Positions 1 to 7,841 of a stretch of 57,507 nucleotides of DNA are shown here, one piece after another. A program made the translations under genes and the position numbers. This stretch comes from Clostridia bacterium (GTDB lineage: Bacteria > Bacillota > Clostridia > Monoglobales > Monoglobaceae). The notes under the pieces were generated by a model. That model worked only from the letters and a program-made list of their open reading frames with translations, ran no database searches and was not told the origin of the DNA. Positions within the stretch are counted from its first letter, which is position 1, and each line of letters begins with the position of its first letter. The stretch spans positions 1 to 57,507 of the forward strand of contig JAFQSM010000009.1 in assembly GCA_017409575.1 (NCBI GenBank), read 5' to 3'.

Positions 1-13
1 GAAAATTTTATAT

Positions 14-102
14 AATTTGAATGCGGAGGACGAAGTAAGGCTTGTCGCCTTACGAGGACGACAAATTTAAAGGGTAAAAATTTAACAACTTTAAGGCTTA
101 TG
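14..102 (+). repeat. Structured intergenic repeat, family 2, copy A
   Basis: This segment matches 40107-40193 over about 87 bp. Both hold the motif ATGCGGAGGACGAAG, a short hairpin, a second GGACGACAA motif and a conserved TTTAAGGCTT tail. Here the hairpin is GTAAGGC/GCCTTAC (35-41/47-53) and the enclosing stem is AATTTG/CAAATT (14-19/62-67). In the other copy the enclosing stem is TTTCAA/TTGAAA, so pairing is kept while sequence changes. That suggests a folded RNA. The left part of this copy may lie outside the window. Confidence 0.6.
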
Positions 103-208
103 GGGATTGACACGCTTCGGCTTACAGTACACCTTCGGGTACCCCAAAGTATTGACTTTGGCTCGGTTTGTGTGTTCTGAATCAATTTTACCTATCCCCT
201 GATAGAAA

Positions 209-246
209 GCCGTTTAAAAATATAATTTTTAAACGGCCTCTTTTTG
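209..246 (+). terminator. Intrinsic terminator after family 2 copy A
   Basis: A perfect 12-bp stem GCCGTTTAAAAA/TTTTTAAACGGC with a 5-nt loop is followed by CTCTTTTTG on the plus strand. It would end a plus-strand transcript entering from the left, possibly one that includes the family 2 element. On the minus strand the following T-run is weak. Confidence 0.6.
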
Positions 247-249
247 TTT

Positions 250-384
250 GGCATTTTATCAAAGCCCTTTGGCAAAGAGAAAATAGTGCAAAACGGACAA
301 ACCAAGCCTGAAAGGGCACCCGACGGCGTACAGAGGTACGCCGAGCGGTGACGGTTTGTTCATTTGGTGCATTTTATCAAAGCC
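250..384. repeat. Structured intergenic repeat, family 3, copy A
   Basis: A unit bounded by the direct repeat GCATTTTATCAAAGCC (251-266 and 369-384, 118 bp apart). Inside is the hairpin GGCGTAC-AGAG-GTACGCC (325-342) flanked by CCGA and GAGCGGTGA, within an outer stem GGACAAACC/GGTTTGTTC (295-303/353-361). The same architecture occurs at the right end of the window (57360-57504). The right repeat ends 7 bp from the htrA stop codon. Confidence 0.6.
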
Positions 385-391
385 AAAATTT

Positions 392-1696
392 TTATTCGGG
401 GCGTTCTTCGTTTAACTTAACCGCTACCTTTGCAGTAAGACCGGTCTCGTATTTATAGACTTCGAGGTTCATTATCTCGCCCGGTTTGTGTGAGTCTTTT
501 ATTTCGTTGAGGTCATCAAAGTTTTTGACTTCTTTGCCGTCAGCCTTTGTGATTATGTCACCTTGCTGAAGTCCTGCGATTTCGGCTCCGCTGCCTACCT
601 GAGCCGCCATTACCTGAACACCGATGGGCCATCCCTGACGCATTGCCATATCCTTGGTCACATCTCGTGCCGAAATTCCAAGTACGGGTCTGCCTTTTAC
701 ATAGCCGAATTTTATCAAATCTTCAAGCACCGGCTTTGCCTCGGAAATCGGAATTGCAAAACCCATTCCCTCCACCGTTGATGACGAAATTTTTACTGCG
801 TTGATACCTATAACCTGACCATAGGCATTAACCAATGCACCGCCCGAGTTACCCTCGTTTATTGCGGCATCGGTCTGAATAACACTCATTGTCCGGTCGC
901 CGACTGTAATTTTGCGGTTTATCGCACTGATAATACCTTGCGTTGTACTTCCAAAAAATTCAAGTCCAAGCGGATTGCCTATCGCAACGGCACGCTCGCC
1001 CACCTGAATCTGCGACGAATCACCAAGTTCTGCAACTGTCAATGTCTCGTTTGGTTTTATCTTAATCACGGCAAGGTCGGTTTTTGAGTCGCTGCCTATC
1101 ACCTTTGCCTCGTACTCGCTTCCTGTGTTAAGGGTAACCTTGACCGCTGATGCCCCATCAATAACATGGTTGTTTGTGACAATGTATCCGTCGTTGCTGA
1201 TTATTATGCCCGAGCCTGTTCCCTCGGATGTAGCTGATGTGTTGAATATACTGTAGATATTGTTGACAGTACTTGTTATGCCCACAACAGCAGGACCGAC
1301 TTTTTTCGAGATGTCAACCGTCGAAAGTTCACTGCCTAAATTTACCAATGGCTTTGCTTCGGAGGTGTTGCCGGTCTGATTCAGCTGAGCAATCACATTT
1401 GCCTTGTTTCCGCTTCCCAATCTGCCCGAGCCATATCCATAACCAACTGCAAAAATCCCGCCAAGTACAGCAAGATTAAGCACGCCGATTGCACAAGCAA
1501 TAGTAACAAATCGGTTGAATTTTACACGCTTTTTAGGTTTTGCCTCAAATACTTTCATTGCCGTACACGGTTTGGACGCACTTTCGTACTCGTCTTTGTT
1601 CCATATATAAGAAGGCTCGCAAGCGTTTTGAGTTTCTTCTTCGTATGTTCTTTTATTTTTCTCATCTTCGAAAAAATTCTTTTCAAATTCGCTCAT
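392..1696 (-). CDS. htrA: HtrA/DegP-family membrane-anchored serine protease with PDZ domain
   Basis: This is a cell-surface quality-control protease of the trypsin-like S1C family. A cytoplasmic N-terminus of about 60 residues precedes one membrane segment (near residues 63-88). The protease domain follows, with the His in TNNHVIDG, the Asp in SKTDLAVIKI and the Ser in INEGNSGGAL, then a C-terminal PDZ domain (about 340-430) for substrate binding. The 434-residue length fits the family. A GAGGAG Shine-Dalgarno lies before the ATG. It follows a response regulator and sensor kinase on the same strand. That resembles the CssRS-HtrA secretion-stress arrangement of Bacillus, but the link is inferred from order only. 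The 97-bp gap may carry its own extended -10 (TGGTATATT). Confidence 0.93.
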   Translation of the reverse strand: MSEFEKNFFEDEKNKRTYEEETQNACEPSYIWNKDEYESASKPCTAMKVFEAKPKKRVKFNRFVTIACAIGVLNLAVLGGIFAVGYGYGSGRLGSGNKANVIAQLNQTGNTSEAKPLVNLGSELSTVDISKKVGPAVVGITSTVNNIYSIFNTSATSEGTGSGIIISNDGYIVTNNHVIDGASAVKVTLNTGSEYEAKVIGSDSKTDLAVIKIKPNETLTVAELGDSSQIQVGERAVAIGNPLGLEFFGSTTQGIISAINRKITVGDRTMSVIQTDAAINEGNSGGALVNAYGQVIGINAVKISSSTVEGMGFAIPISEAKPVLEDLIKFGYVKGRPVLGISARDVTKDMAMRQGWPIGVQVMAAQVGSGAEIAGLQQGDIITKADGKEVKNFDDLNEIKDSHKPGEIMNLEVYKYETGLTAKVAVKLNEERPE

Positions 1697-1793
1697 CGTT
1701 TTTCACTCCTCAAAATTTAATTTTTATCTTCCTAATATTAATATACCACCTATTTGTGAAAAAAATATGAATAAACAATAAAAATAAATTTAA

Positions 1794-3227
1794 CTATGCT
1801 TTTATCCGGTCAAGCGAAAAGCTGAACTCGGCGAATTCACCCTCGCGGCTTTCGACCAAAACATCTTTGCCGTGTCTTTTAAGAATATCCTTTACTATAT
1901 AAAGCCCTATTCCTGTGCCCTCGCGATTTAACGAACGGGACTTATCTGCCTTGTAAAATCTTTCAAAAATCAGTTTTTTATCTTCCTCCGCTATTCCGCA
2001 GCCGGTATTATAAACCGAAATTTTTGCCTCATCCCTCCCGGCAGCAACCGAAATCTTCAAAAGTCCTCCCACATCGGCAAACTTTATGGCATTTTCTATC
2101 AAATTGGTAAGAACCTGCCGTATGGAATTCATATCGGCAGAGACCATACACGAGCTTTCTGCAAGGTCAACCTCAACTTTGATTTGCTTTTCTTCGATTT
2201 TGGATTCAAACCCGACAAGAGTACGCCGAATGGTTTCGCAAACATCAAATGTTGTTGTTTCAAGCTTGCGGTCACCCGTTTCAAATCTGGTAAGACTCAA
2301 AAACGAATTTACAAGTCCCGAAAGCCTGCCCACCTCGTCACGCACAATGGCAAGATAGTCGTTTTGCCTCTCGGGTGGGATTGTGCCATCCAGAATTCCG
2401 TCAACAAAACCCGAAATCGTGGTCATCGGGGTCCTCAGCTCGTGCGCAACATCCGACAGGAAGTTATTTCGTATATCGTCTGATTTTTCAATACTGTACG
2501 CCATATCATTAAAGCTCTGGGTCAGCTCGCTGATTTCTATTATGTCATCAGCTCTGCTTTCAAGCCAGACTCTTGACGAAAAATCGCCCTGCCCAAACTT
2601 TCTTGCAGTCTGACCGATTTTTTTGATTGGCTTGGAAATGCGCCGCGAAAGCGCAAACGAAAGTGCCACTGCAAGAAGCAGTACAATGCAAAACGGAATG
2701 CCCAGCACACGATAAAGCTGCAACTGGGTTTTTGCCATTCCGGGCACAGGTGCGCTGATAAAAATTGCGCCTATGACCTTGCCGCTCTTCTGAACGGATA
2801 TCGGCATCTGAAGAGTAAACATCTCGCCCCTGAAAGTGTTGCCCAGTGTCCCTTTGATTATCTTTTGTTCATTTTTTAAAACATCGTCAAGATATTTGGG
2901 GTCAATCCTCAAAACATCCTTGTTGTAAGCGTCATCAGGCGTCGAGGCAAGCAAAACATCTCCATCTGCATCGACAATCAGGATGTTACTTTGCGTACTG
3001 TGCGAAAATCCGTAAAGAAAGTTTTTAAGTTGCTCGGATGATGTCCCGTTTTGGATAAATGTCGCAATTTTTTTTGCATTTTCGTCAAGCATCATTATCC
3101 TCTCGCGTCTGACAAACTGCGAAATCATTAATGACTGCATAACAGCAAGAACAAAAACGCTTACCAATATTATGACAAGATTTATTGAAAAAATTTTTGA
3201 AAAGATACTTTTCTTTGGTTTTTTCAT
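1794..3227 (-). CDS. Two-component sensor histidine kinase
   Basis: A membrane sensor kinase of about 477 residues. One membrane segment is near the N-terminus. An extracytoplasmic region of about 130 residues follows, then a second membrane segment, a HAMP linker, a HisKA domain with the phospho-acceptor His in SDVAHELRTPM, and a HATPase domain with the N, G1 (CGIAEEDK) and G2 (GTGIGLYIV) boxes. I chose the ATG at 3227 because GGAAAGGA precedes it. A longer reading from a TTG at 3272 would overlap the response-regulator gene. It forms a pair with the upstream regulator. The signal sensed is unknown; the htrA gene downstream makes envelope stress a reasonable guess. Confidence 0.9.
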   Translation of the reverse strand: MKKPKKSIFSKIFSINLVIILVSVFVLAVMQSLMISQFVRRERIMMLDENAKKIATFIQNGTSSEQLKNFLYGFSHSTQSNILIVDADGDVLLASTPDDAYNKDVLRIDPKYLDDVLKNEQKIIKGTLGNTFRGEMFTLQMPISVQKSGKVIGAIFISAPVPGMAKTQLQLYRVLGIPFCIVLLLAVALSFALSRRISKPIKKIGQTARKFGQGDFSSRVWLESRADDIIEISELTQSFNDMAYSIEKSDDIRNNFLSDVAHELRTPMTTISGFVDGILDGTIPPERQNDYLAIVRDEVGRLSGLVNSFLSLTRFETGDRKLETTTFDVCETIRRTLVGFESKIEEKQIKVEVDLAESSCMVSADMNSIRQVLTNLIENAIKFADVGGLLKISVAAGRDEAKISVYNTGCGIAEEDKKLIFERFYKADKSRSLNREGTGIGLYIVKDILKRHGKDVLVESREGEFAEFSFSLDRIKA

Positions 3228-3255
3228 ATATATTTGGTCCTTTCCAAAATCAGTT

Positions 3256-3969
3256 TCAGGCAAAGACTTCAAACTTATAACCCACGCCCCAGACCGTCTT
3301 TATCTGCCAGTTGTGGGGTTTGTCCTCTTTTTCAAGCTTTTCGCGGATGCGCTTTATGTGAACATCAACCGTGCGCGAATCCCCAAAAAATTCGTATCCC
3401 CATATTTCGTTTAAAAGCTGGTCGCGTGTAAACACCTTGCCCGTATTTTGCGCAAGAAAATACAAAAGTTCAAATTCTTTTGGCGGAAGTTCAAGGCGCT
3501 CTCCATCAAGATAAACCTCATAGGTTGCACGGCTTATGCTGAGTCTGTCAAAATTCAGTTCTTCCCCACTTTCGGCACTTTCTTTGGGCGCCTCACATCT
3601 TCTGAGCACCGCTTTGATTCGTGCAATCAGTTCTTTTGGCTCGAATGGCTTTACAATATAATCATCCGCCCCAAGTTCAAGTCCCAGGACTTTGTCAAAA
3701 AGCTCGCCTTTGGCAGTCAGCATAATAATCGGCGCATTGGAAATCGCCCGTATTTCACGGCAGACCTGCCATCCGTCTTTCTTTGGCAGCATAATGTCAA
3801 GAAGACAAATATCAGGCGCATTTGTCCTGAATTTTTCCACCGCCTCGGCTCCGTCATAGGCAACGATTGTCTCAAAACCTTCTTTCTCGACATAAAGCCG
3901 TATAAGCTCGCAGATATTTTTTTCGTCATCAACAATAAGAATTTTGGTCTTTTTGTCCACAACTTCCAC
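3256..3969 (-). CDS. OmpR/PhoB-family response regulator
   Basis: A 237-residue two-domain regulator. The receiver domain (about 8-120) has acidic residues in VDDE, the phospho-acceptor Asp in CLLDIMLP and the Lys in YIVKPF. A winged-helix DNA-binding domain (about 140-235) contains the family signature around RTVDVHIKRIREK and ends with VWGVGYKF. The start is a GTG; a second GTG three codons in (3960) is equally possible, since neither has ideal spacing from AGAAAGG. It lies 21 bp after rsmI and 28 bp before the partner kinase, so it is probably co-transcribed with both. Confidence 0.92.
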   Translation of the reverse strand: MEVVDKKTKILIVDDEKNICELIRLYVEKEGFETIVAYDGAEAVEKFRTNAPDICLLDIMLPKKDGWQVCREIRAISNAPIIMLTAKGELFDKVLGLELGADDYIVKPFEPKELIARIKAVLRRCEAPKESAESGEELNFDRLSISRATYEVYLDGERLELPPKEFELLYFLAQNTGKVFTRDQLLNEIWGYEFFGDSRTVDVHIKRIREKLEKEDKPHNWQIKTVWGVGYKFEVFA

Positions 3970-3990
3970 AACCTTTCTGTTTTCTTCAGG

Positions 3991-4842
3991 TTAAAGATTA
4001 TCCTTTATCCCAAGGTATATATCATAAACCTCACGCTTTGGCATACCAAGGCTCTCGGCAACAAAATTTGTAAGTTCCTTGCCACGCATTCCCTCTTTTG
4101 CATATTTCTCAAGCAATTCCTCGGGAGTTTCAGAGGGACGGTTTTCTTTTTCAATTTCTTCTCTGTCTTTTCCTTTTATAATAAGTACAAACTCACCCTT
4201 TGGCGGATTATCGTTGTAATGCTCAATGGCTTTCGAAATAGTTGTACGCAAAAATTCCTCAAACTTTTTTGTAAGTTCGCGTGCAAGTACAATTTCGCGG
4301 TCCCCAAACACCTCCAGCATATCCGAAAGCGTATAAATCAGCTTGTGCGGTGCCTCGTAAAAAATCAGGGTCCGGGTATCGTTTTTCACCTCTTCAAGAT
4401 GAATTTTGCGGTTTCTTTTGTTTGTGGTCAAAAAGCCCTCAAACGAAAACCTCCCGGTTGGCATACCTGATGCCACAAGAGCGGTGGCAAAAGCCGTTGC
4501 ACCCGGCAGGGGGACAATCTCAATGCCCTGGTCTATGCAAATTCTTACAAGGTCCTCGCCCGGGTCCGAAATCGCAGGCATCCCTGCATCCGACACAAGC
4601 GCAATATTTTGACCTGCTTTAAGTTTTTCAATCAAAACTCCGCCTTTTTGGACCTTGTTGTGCTCATAATACGAAGTCAGCGGAACATTTATGTCAAAAT
4701 AATTAAGAAGTTTCATTGTGTTTCTGGTATCTTCTGCCGCAATCAAGTCAACTGATTTAAGGGTTTCAATCGCCCTTGCCGTCATATCCCCCAGGTTTCC
4801 TATAGGGGTCGGGCAAAGATACAATCTTCCGTATTCACTCAT
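3991..4842 (-). CDS. rsmI: 16S rRNA (cytidine1402-2'-O)-methyltransferase RsmI
   Basis: RsmI uses S-adenosylmethionine to methylate the 2'-O of C1402 in the decoding centre of 16S rRNA. The protein begins GRLYLCPTPIGNLGDMT, contains the AEDTR motif and VSDAGMPAISDPG, and carries the tetrapyrrole-methylase fold. I place the start at the ATG at 4842 (about 283 residues), with GGGAGG at 4850-4855. This overlaps the end of trmN6 by 8 bp, so the two are probably translationally coupled. In Bacillus the same pair (yabB and yabC) also lie close together. Confidence 0.95.
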   Translation of the reverse strand: MSEYGRLYLCPTPIGNLGDMTARAIETLKSVDLIAAEDTRNTMKLLNYFDINVPLTSYYEHNKVQKGGVLIEKLKAGQNIALVSDAGMPAISDPGEDLVRICIDQGIEIVPLPGATAFATALVASGMPTGRFSFEGFLTTNKRNRKIHLEEVKNDTRTLIFYEAPHKLIYTLSDMLEVFGDREIVLARELTKKFEEFLRTTISKAIEHYNDNPPKGEFVLIIKGKDREEIEKENRPSETPEELLEKYAKEGMRGKELTNFVAESLGMPKREVYDIYLGIKDNL

Positions 4843-5596
4843 TGCTTTTCCTCCCGTATATCCGTTCAATCTCGTCTGTATAATTTCCGTCAGCATCATG
4901 AACATAAAGCGGCGGCTCTAAAAACAGTTTTGGTCTGCCGTGCTTTGCCCCCTCAACAAGTACCATTGTCGCAGTTTTTTCGGGTGCAGGATGCACCATC
5001 CGCAGCCGCTTTGGCTCGATTTTGTGTTCCCTCATAATACAAAATATATCGGCAAGGCGTTCGGGACGGTGAATTAAATAAAGCTTGCCCGAAGGCTTAA
5101 GCACTCTTTCGGCACTTTTTATTATCCCCTCAAGATTACACAAAATCTCGTGTCTTGCGATTGTCATTTCGTCATTCTGATTTTTGAGTCCGCCGTGATT
5201 TTCCTTGTAAGGCGGATTGCAGCAAACCGCATCAAATACCGACTTGCCAAAAATTCCGTCAGCATCGTTAAGGTCGCCCAAAACCACCGAAACCCTTCCC
5301 TCAAGGTCGTTAAGCAAAACGCTTCGCTGCGCCATTTCGGCAACCTTTTGCTGTATCTCTATGCCGGTGATTTTTTCGGCTTTTGTTTTTTCGCACAAAA
5401 GTATCGGGATAATTCCGTTTCCTGTGCACATATCAAGAATATGGCTGTTTGGTTTTATGGTGTGTGCGGCAAAATCCGCCAACAAAACCGCATCAACCCC
5501 AAAGCAGAACCACTCCGGATTTTGAATAAGTCTGTACCCGTTTGGCGTTTGCAAATCATCTATTCTTTCATATGAATTCAGTTTAGTCTCAGGCAT
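4835..5596 (-). CDS. trmN6: tRNA1(Val) (adenine37-N6)-methyltransferase TrmN6 family
   Basis: A class I SAM-dependent methyltransferase of 253 residues, related to YfiC/YabB. The SAM-binding region ILDMCTGNGIIPILL lies near residue 52. The catalytic NPPY motif typical of N6-adenine methyltransferases appears in CCNPPYKENHG. It probably modifies an adenine next to the anticodon. It is the first gene of a minus-strand run with rsmI and a two-component system. The 350 bp upstream holds no gene. Confidence 0.85.
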   Translation of the reverse strand: MPETKLNSYERIDDLQTPNGYRLIQNPEWFCFGVDAVLLADFAAHTIKPNSHILDMCTGNGIIPILLCEKTKAEKITGIEIQQKVAEMAQRSVLLNDLEGRVSVVLGDLNDADGIFGKSVFDAVCCNPPYKENHGGLKNQNDEMTIARHEILCNLEGIIKSAERVLKPSGKLYLIHRPERLADIFCIMREHKIEPKRLRMVHPAPEKTATMVLVEGAKHGRPKLFLEPPLYVHDADGNYTDEIERIYGRKSNE

Positions 5597-5949
5597 AAAT
5601 TTTACCTTCCCTTAATATATTAACACAGTAATATTAAATTTTTATTAACAAACTTTAAACTAATTTACACATCTGCATTATACCAAATTCTGCCGGCAAA
5701 TTCAAGTGTCATTGTGTGTAAAAATATGTAAATTTTTGGCTTTAACCCGAGGAAACAAGAGGAAACGGGAGTAAATGTAAGAAAAACGGACTTTATCTTC
5801 GAGCCAAAGTCACTTTTTCAAAATTCAGAAGAGTTAAATCAGTTTAATTCGGGATAATCAAACTTGACTTTTAGGCAAAATTTCGGGTATACTAAACAGG
5901 TCTTGCGGCAAAATCGGTCCGCAAAATACAAAATTTCAGAGGTGATTCG
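5597..5949. other. Divergent intergenic region between trmN6 and the YabE-like gene
   Basis: About 350 AT-rich bases separate two divergent genes. I see one clear plus-strand promoter (listed separately) near the right end and no open reading frame or strong hairpin. The minus-strand promoter for trmN6 should be here but I could not identify it with confidence. Confidence 0.5.
5864..5893 (+). promoter_or_regulatory. Sigma-A-type promoter of the YabE-like gene
   Basis: TTGACT (5864-5869) and TATACT (5888-5893) are 18 bp apart, about 56 bp ahead of the start codon. The gene has a good AGAGGTGA ribosome site at about 5938. Confidence 0.7.
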
Positions 5950-7029
5950 ATGATAAATGGTCTGAAGGATAGACTGCTTAACATATCCTCATCAGCCAAA
6001 AAAATCATCCTTGCATCTGCTGCGTCGGCTCTTGTTCTTGTGATTGCTGTCTGCACAGTATGCGTACTTGCAAAGCAGGTAGTCATTGTTGACGGGGATG
6101 ATTGTGTTAAAGAAGTTATTACATTTAAACGATATGTTGAAGAGGTCCTTGACGAGGAAAAGATTTTTGTCGGCTCGCGCGACAAGCTGAGCTTTGACAA
6201 AGATACCAAACTTAAGGACGGTATGAAAATTGAAATATACAGAGCTTTTGTGGTTACGGTTACCGAAAAGGGCGAAAGCCAGACACTTATTGCTACACGC
6301 CACACAGCAGGCGAAGCACTTAAGGAACTTGGCTACAACCCCAAAAAGACCGACAAAATCACACCGGGTTATGACGAAAAGGTTTCGGACTTTGACGAAA
6401 TTACCATCGTTCGTGTGGATGAAAAAACCATAGAGGTTAAGGAAGAAATTCCTTTTGATTCAAAAGAACGCGAAAACAAAGCTTTGGCAAGCGGAACTCG
6501 CAAGCTTGTGCAAAAAGGTGTCCCCGGCGAAAAGAGAGTATCATACAAGGTATGCTTTGAAGACGGAGTCGAAGTCTCGCGCGAGAAGCTTGGCGAAACA
6601 GTAACAAGTCAGCCGGTTGCTCAAATCCGCGAGGTTGGTCCCAAAAAGGCTGCAAATTATGTCCTTGCATCAGCAGGCACAGTGCAGACTTCGCGTAGCG
6701 GAAACCTTGCCTACAGCAAAGTGCTGACCACAAATGCCACCGCATATGATGCATCAAGCTGCGGCAAAAGTCCGTCGCATCCGGCTTACGGAATTACCGC
6801 AACCGGAAGAAAAGCCGGTTATGGCATAGTGGCAGTTGACCCAAGAGTCATACCGCTTGGTAGCAAACTTTACATTGAGTCTGCCGACGGCAAATATGTG
6901 TACGGCACAGCGATTGCTGCCGACACCGGCGGTGCCATCAAGGGCAACCGCATCGACCTTTGCTTTGACACAAGAGCCGAAGCTATCCGCTTTGGAAGAA
7001 GAAGTATGAAGGTTTATATTTTGAAATAA
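5950..7029 (+). CDS. YabE-like cell-wall protein: two DUF348 repeats, G5 domain, 3D domain
   Basis: A 359-residue exported protein of the Bacillota YabE/Rpf-like group. A basic N-terminus and one membrane or signal segment (about 18-38) precede two DUF348-type repeats (about 40-150), a G5 domain (about 155-225) and a C-terminal 3D domain (about 260-359). The 3D domain has the conserved aspartates in AVDPRVIPLGS, AADTGG and IDLCF and resembles the MltA-type lytic transglycosylase catalytic core. By family knowledge it should remodel peptidoglycan, possibly during spore outgrowth or resuscitation. It has its own promoter and terminator. Confidence 0.85.
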   Translation: MINGLKDRLLNISSSAKKIILASAASALVLVIAVCTVCVLAKQVVIVDGDDCVKEVITFKRYVEEVLDEEKIFVGSRDKLSFDKDTKLKDGMKIEIYRAFVVTVTEKGESQTLIATRHTAGEALKELGYNPKKTDKITPGYDEKVSDFDEITIVRVDEKTIEVKEEIPFDSKERENKALASGTRKLVQKGVPGEKRVSYKVCFEDGVEVSREKLGETVTSQPVAQIREVGPKKAANYVLASAGTVQTSRSGNLAYSKVLTTNATAYDASSCGKSPSHPAYGITATGRKAGYGIVAVDPRVIPLGSKLYIESADGKYVYGTAIAADTGGAIKGNRIDLCFDTRAEAIRFGRRSMKVYILK

Positions 7030-7037
7030 CATACCAA

Positions 7038-7066
7038 AAGGGTCCGTATTAACGGACCCTTTTTGT
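7038..7066 (+). terminator. Terminator of the YabE-like gene
   Basis: A 10-bp stem AAGGGTCCGT/ACGGACCCTT with loop ATTA is followed by TTTTG, starting 9 bp after the stop codon. Confidence 0.85.
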
Positions 7067-7088
7067 ATATCTAAAATAAAGCTTTCTC

Positions 7089-7350
7089 TATAGGCGGACT
7101 CCGCCCCCTATAACCCCCACTTTATAGTTTAATAAGTTTTGCTTTAAGGGGGCGTCATCAGCAACGCCCCCTTAACCCCCTGCCGCACCGATTTATAACT
7201 CAGGAGCTTATAATTGCTTGTCTTTTTTGAAATAACGAACGCTCGAATACGTGAACTCATCGCGTGCTCTCGCTAAAATGCCTTGCCTGCAGATGAAATT
7301 GATTGCAAGGCATTTTTCTGTTATTTCACAAAATCCTCACAAACAATCTC
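7089..7350 (-). repeat. Structured intergenic element, family 1, copy 0
   Basis: An about 260-bp element read on the minus strand. It shares with copies at 7366-7625 and 15636-15890 a set of stems in the same order but with different sequence. These are an outer stem ATTGTTTGT/ACAAGCAAT (7339-7347/7213-7221), a stem TGAAATAAC/GTTATTTCA (7320-7328/7228-7236) and a 12-bp stem on GCAAGGCATTTT (7305-7316/7275-7286) with a conserved ATCAATT loop. A short hairpin flanked by AGCGA and CGAGCGTT follows, and the right end is GGGGGTTATAGGGGGCGGAG. It lies head to head with copy 1. Confidence 0.65.
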
Positions 7351-7365
7351 CAATCGTTATAAATA

Positions 7366-7625
7366 AGGTGAATTTTAAAGAGACCCGCTTTGAGGGTCTT
7401 TAAATTCCGCCATATAAAAGGGTTGTCGCAGATGTTTGCAAAAATTTTTGAATCAGCCAAAAAACGGCGGATATCAGTTCCCTTTTTCATCTGCCGTTTT
7501 TAGCGAAGGCACTCAATATATATTGAGTATCCGAGCGTTGGCGTAATGAAAAAATTTGAGCAGCTATATCTGCCAAGCCTTTGAGCGGCGGCTACGGGGG
7601 TCATAGGGGGCAGAGCCCGCCTATA
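7366..7625 (+). repeat. Structured intergenic element, family 1, copy 1
   Basis: Same layout as copies 0 and 2. The parts in order are: a GAATTT-bounded hairpin at the 5' end; outer stem GCAGATGT/ATATCTGC (7428-7435/7566-7573); a 12-bp stem AAAACGGCGGAT/ATCTGCCGTTTT (7461-7472/7489-7500); the hairpin ACTCAATA/TATTGAGT (7511-7518/7521-7528) set between AGCGAAGG and CCGAGCGTT; and the G-rich end (7594-7625). It stops 8 bp before the -35 box of the candidate RNA promoter at 7634. Confidence 0.7.
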
Positions 7626-7633
7626 AAAAGGTC

Positions 7634-7662
7634 TTGTAATTTAATAAATTTAGTGATATAAT
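7634..7662 (+). promoter_or_regulatory. Promoter of candidate pseudoknot RNA 1
   Basis: TTGTAA (7634-7639) and TATAAT (7657-7662) with a 17-bp spacer ending TAGTGA. The promoter of RNA 2 (15569-15597, minus) has the same boxes and spacing and a spacer matching at most positions. The expected start is about 7669, at the first base pairs of the closing stem. Confidence 0.8.
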
Positions 7663-7668
7663 ATTTGT

Positions 7669-7825
7669 GCGATAACTTTGAATAAAGATAGCCTACCGGA
7701 GATACGCTATGTAAAAAGCGTACCTCTGACTTGGCATTCCGGTAGGTATGTTTCAAAGTTATCGCAGACTTTGTCAGAGTGATGCGTTTTTTAAGTGTGT
7801 CGCTTTGGCGACACACTTTTTTTAT
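7669..7825 (+). ncRNA. Candidate pseudoknotted small RNA 1
   Basis: A complete transcription unit of about 157 nt with no reading frame. The 5' end TGCGATAACTTTGAA (7668-7682) pairs perfectly with 7752-7766. Inside, CCTACCGGA (7692-7700) pairs with TCCGGTAGG (7738-7746). The loop of that hairpin holds AAAAAGCG and CTCTGAC (7713-7730), which can pair with GTCAGAG and GCGTTTTTT (7773-7792) after the closing stem, making an H-type pseudoknot. An 11-bp terminator follows directly. RNA 2 folds the same way with a different sequence. I do not recognise a known class. Confidence 0.7.
7793..7824 (+). terminator. Intrinsic terminator of RNA 1, just before the PH-domain gene
   Basis: An 11-bp stem AAGTGTGTCGC/GCGACACACTT with loop TTTG is followed by TTTTT. 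The ribosome site of the next gene starts only a few bases later, so that gene is either served by read-through or controlled by attenuation here. Confidence 0.88.
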
Positions 7826-7841
7826 TTAAAGGAGAATCCTT

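Noticed and set aside
3448..4470. Long plus-strand open frame over the response regulator and rsmI
   Set aside because: It is antisense to two well-supported genes, has no ribosome site, and its protein is rich in Phe, Lys and Asn like a shadow frame.
7669..7825. M-box (magnesium riboswitch) because of GGAGATACGCT
   Set aside because: The rest of the M-box core is missing, the length is short and the downstream gene is not a transporter. RNA 2 with the same fold lacks this phrase.
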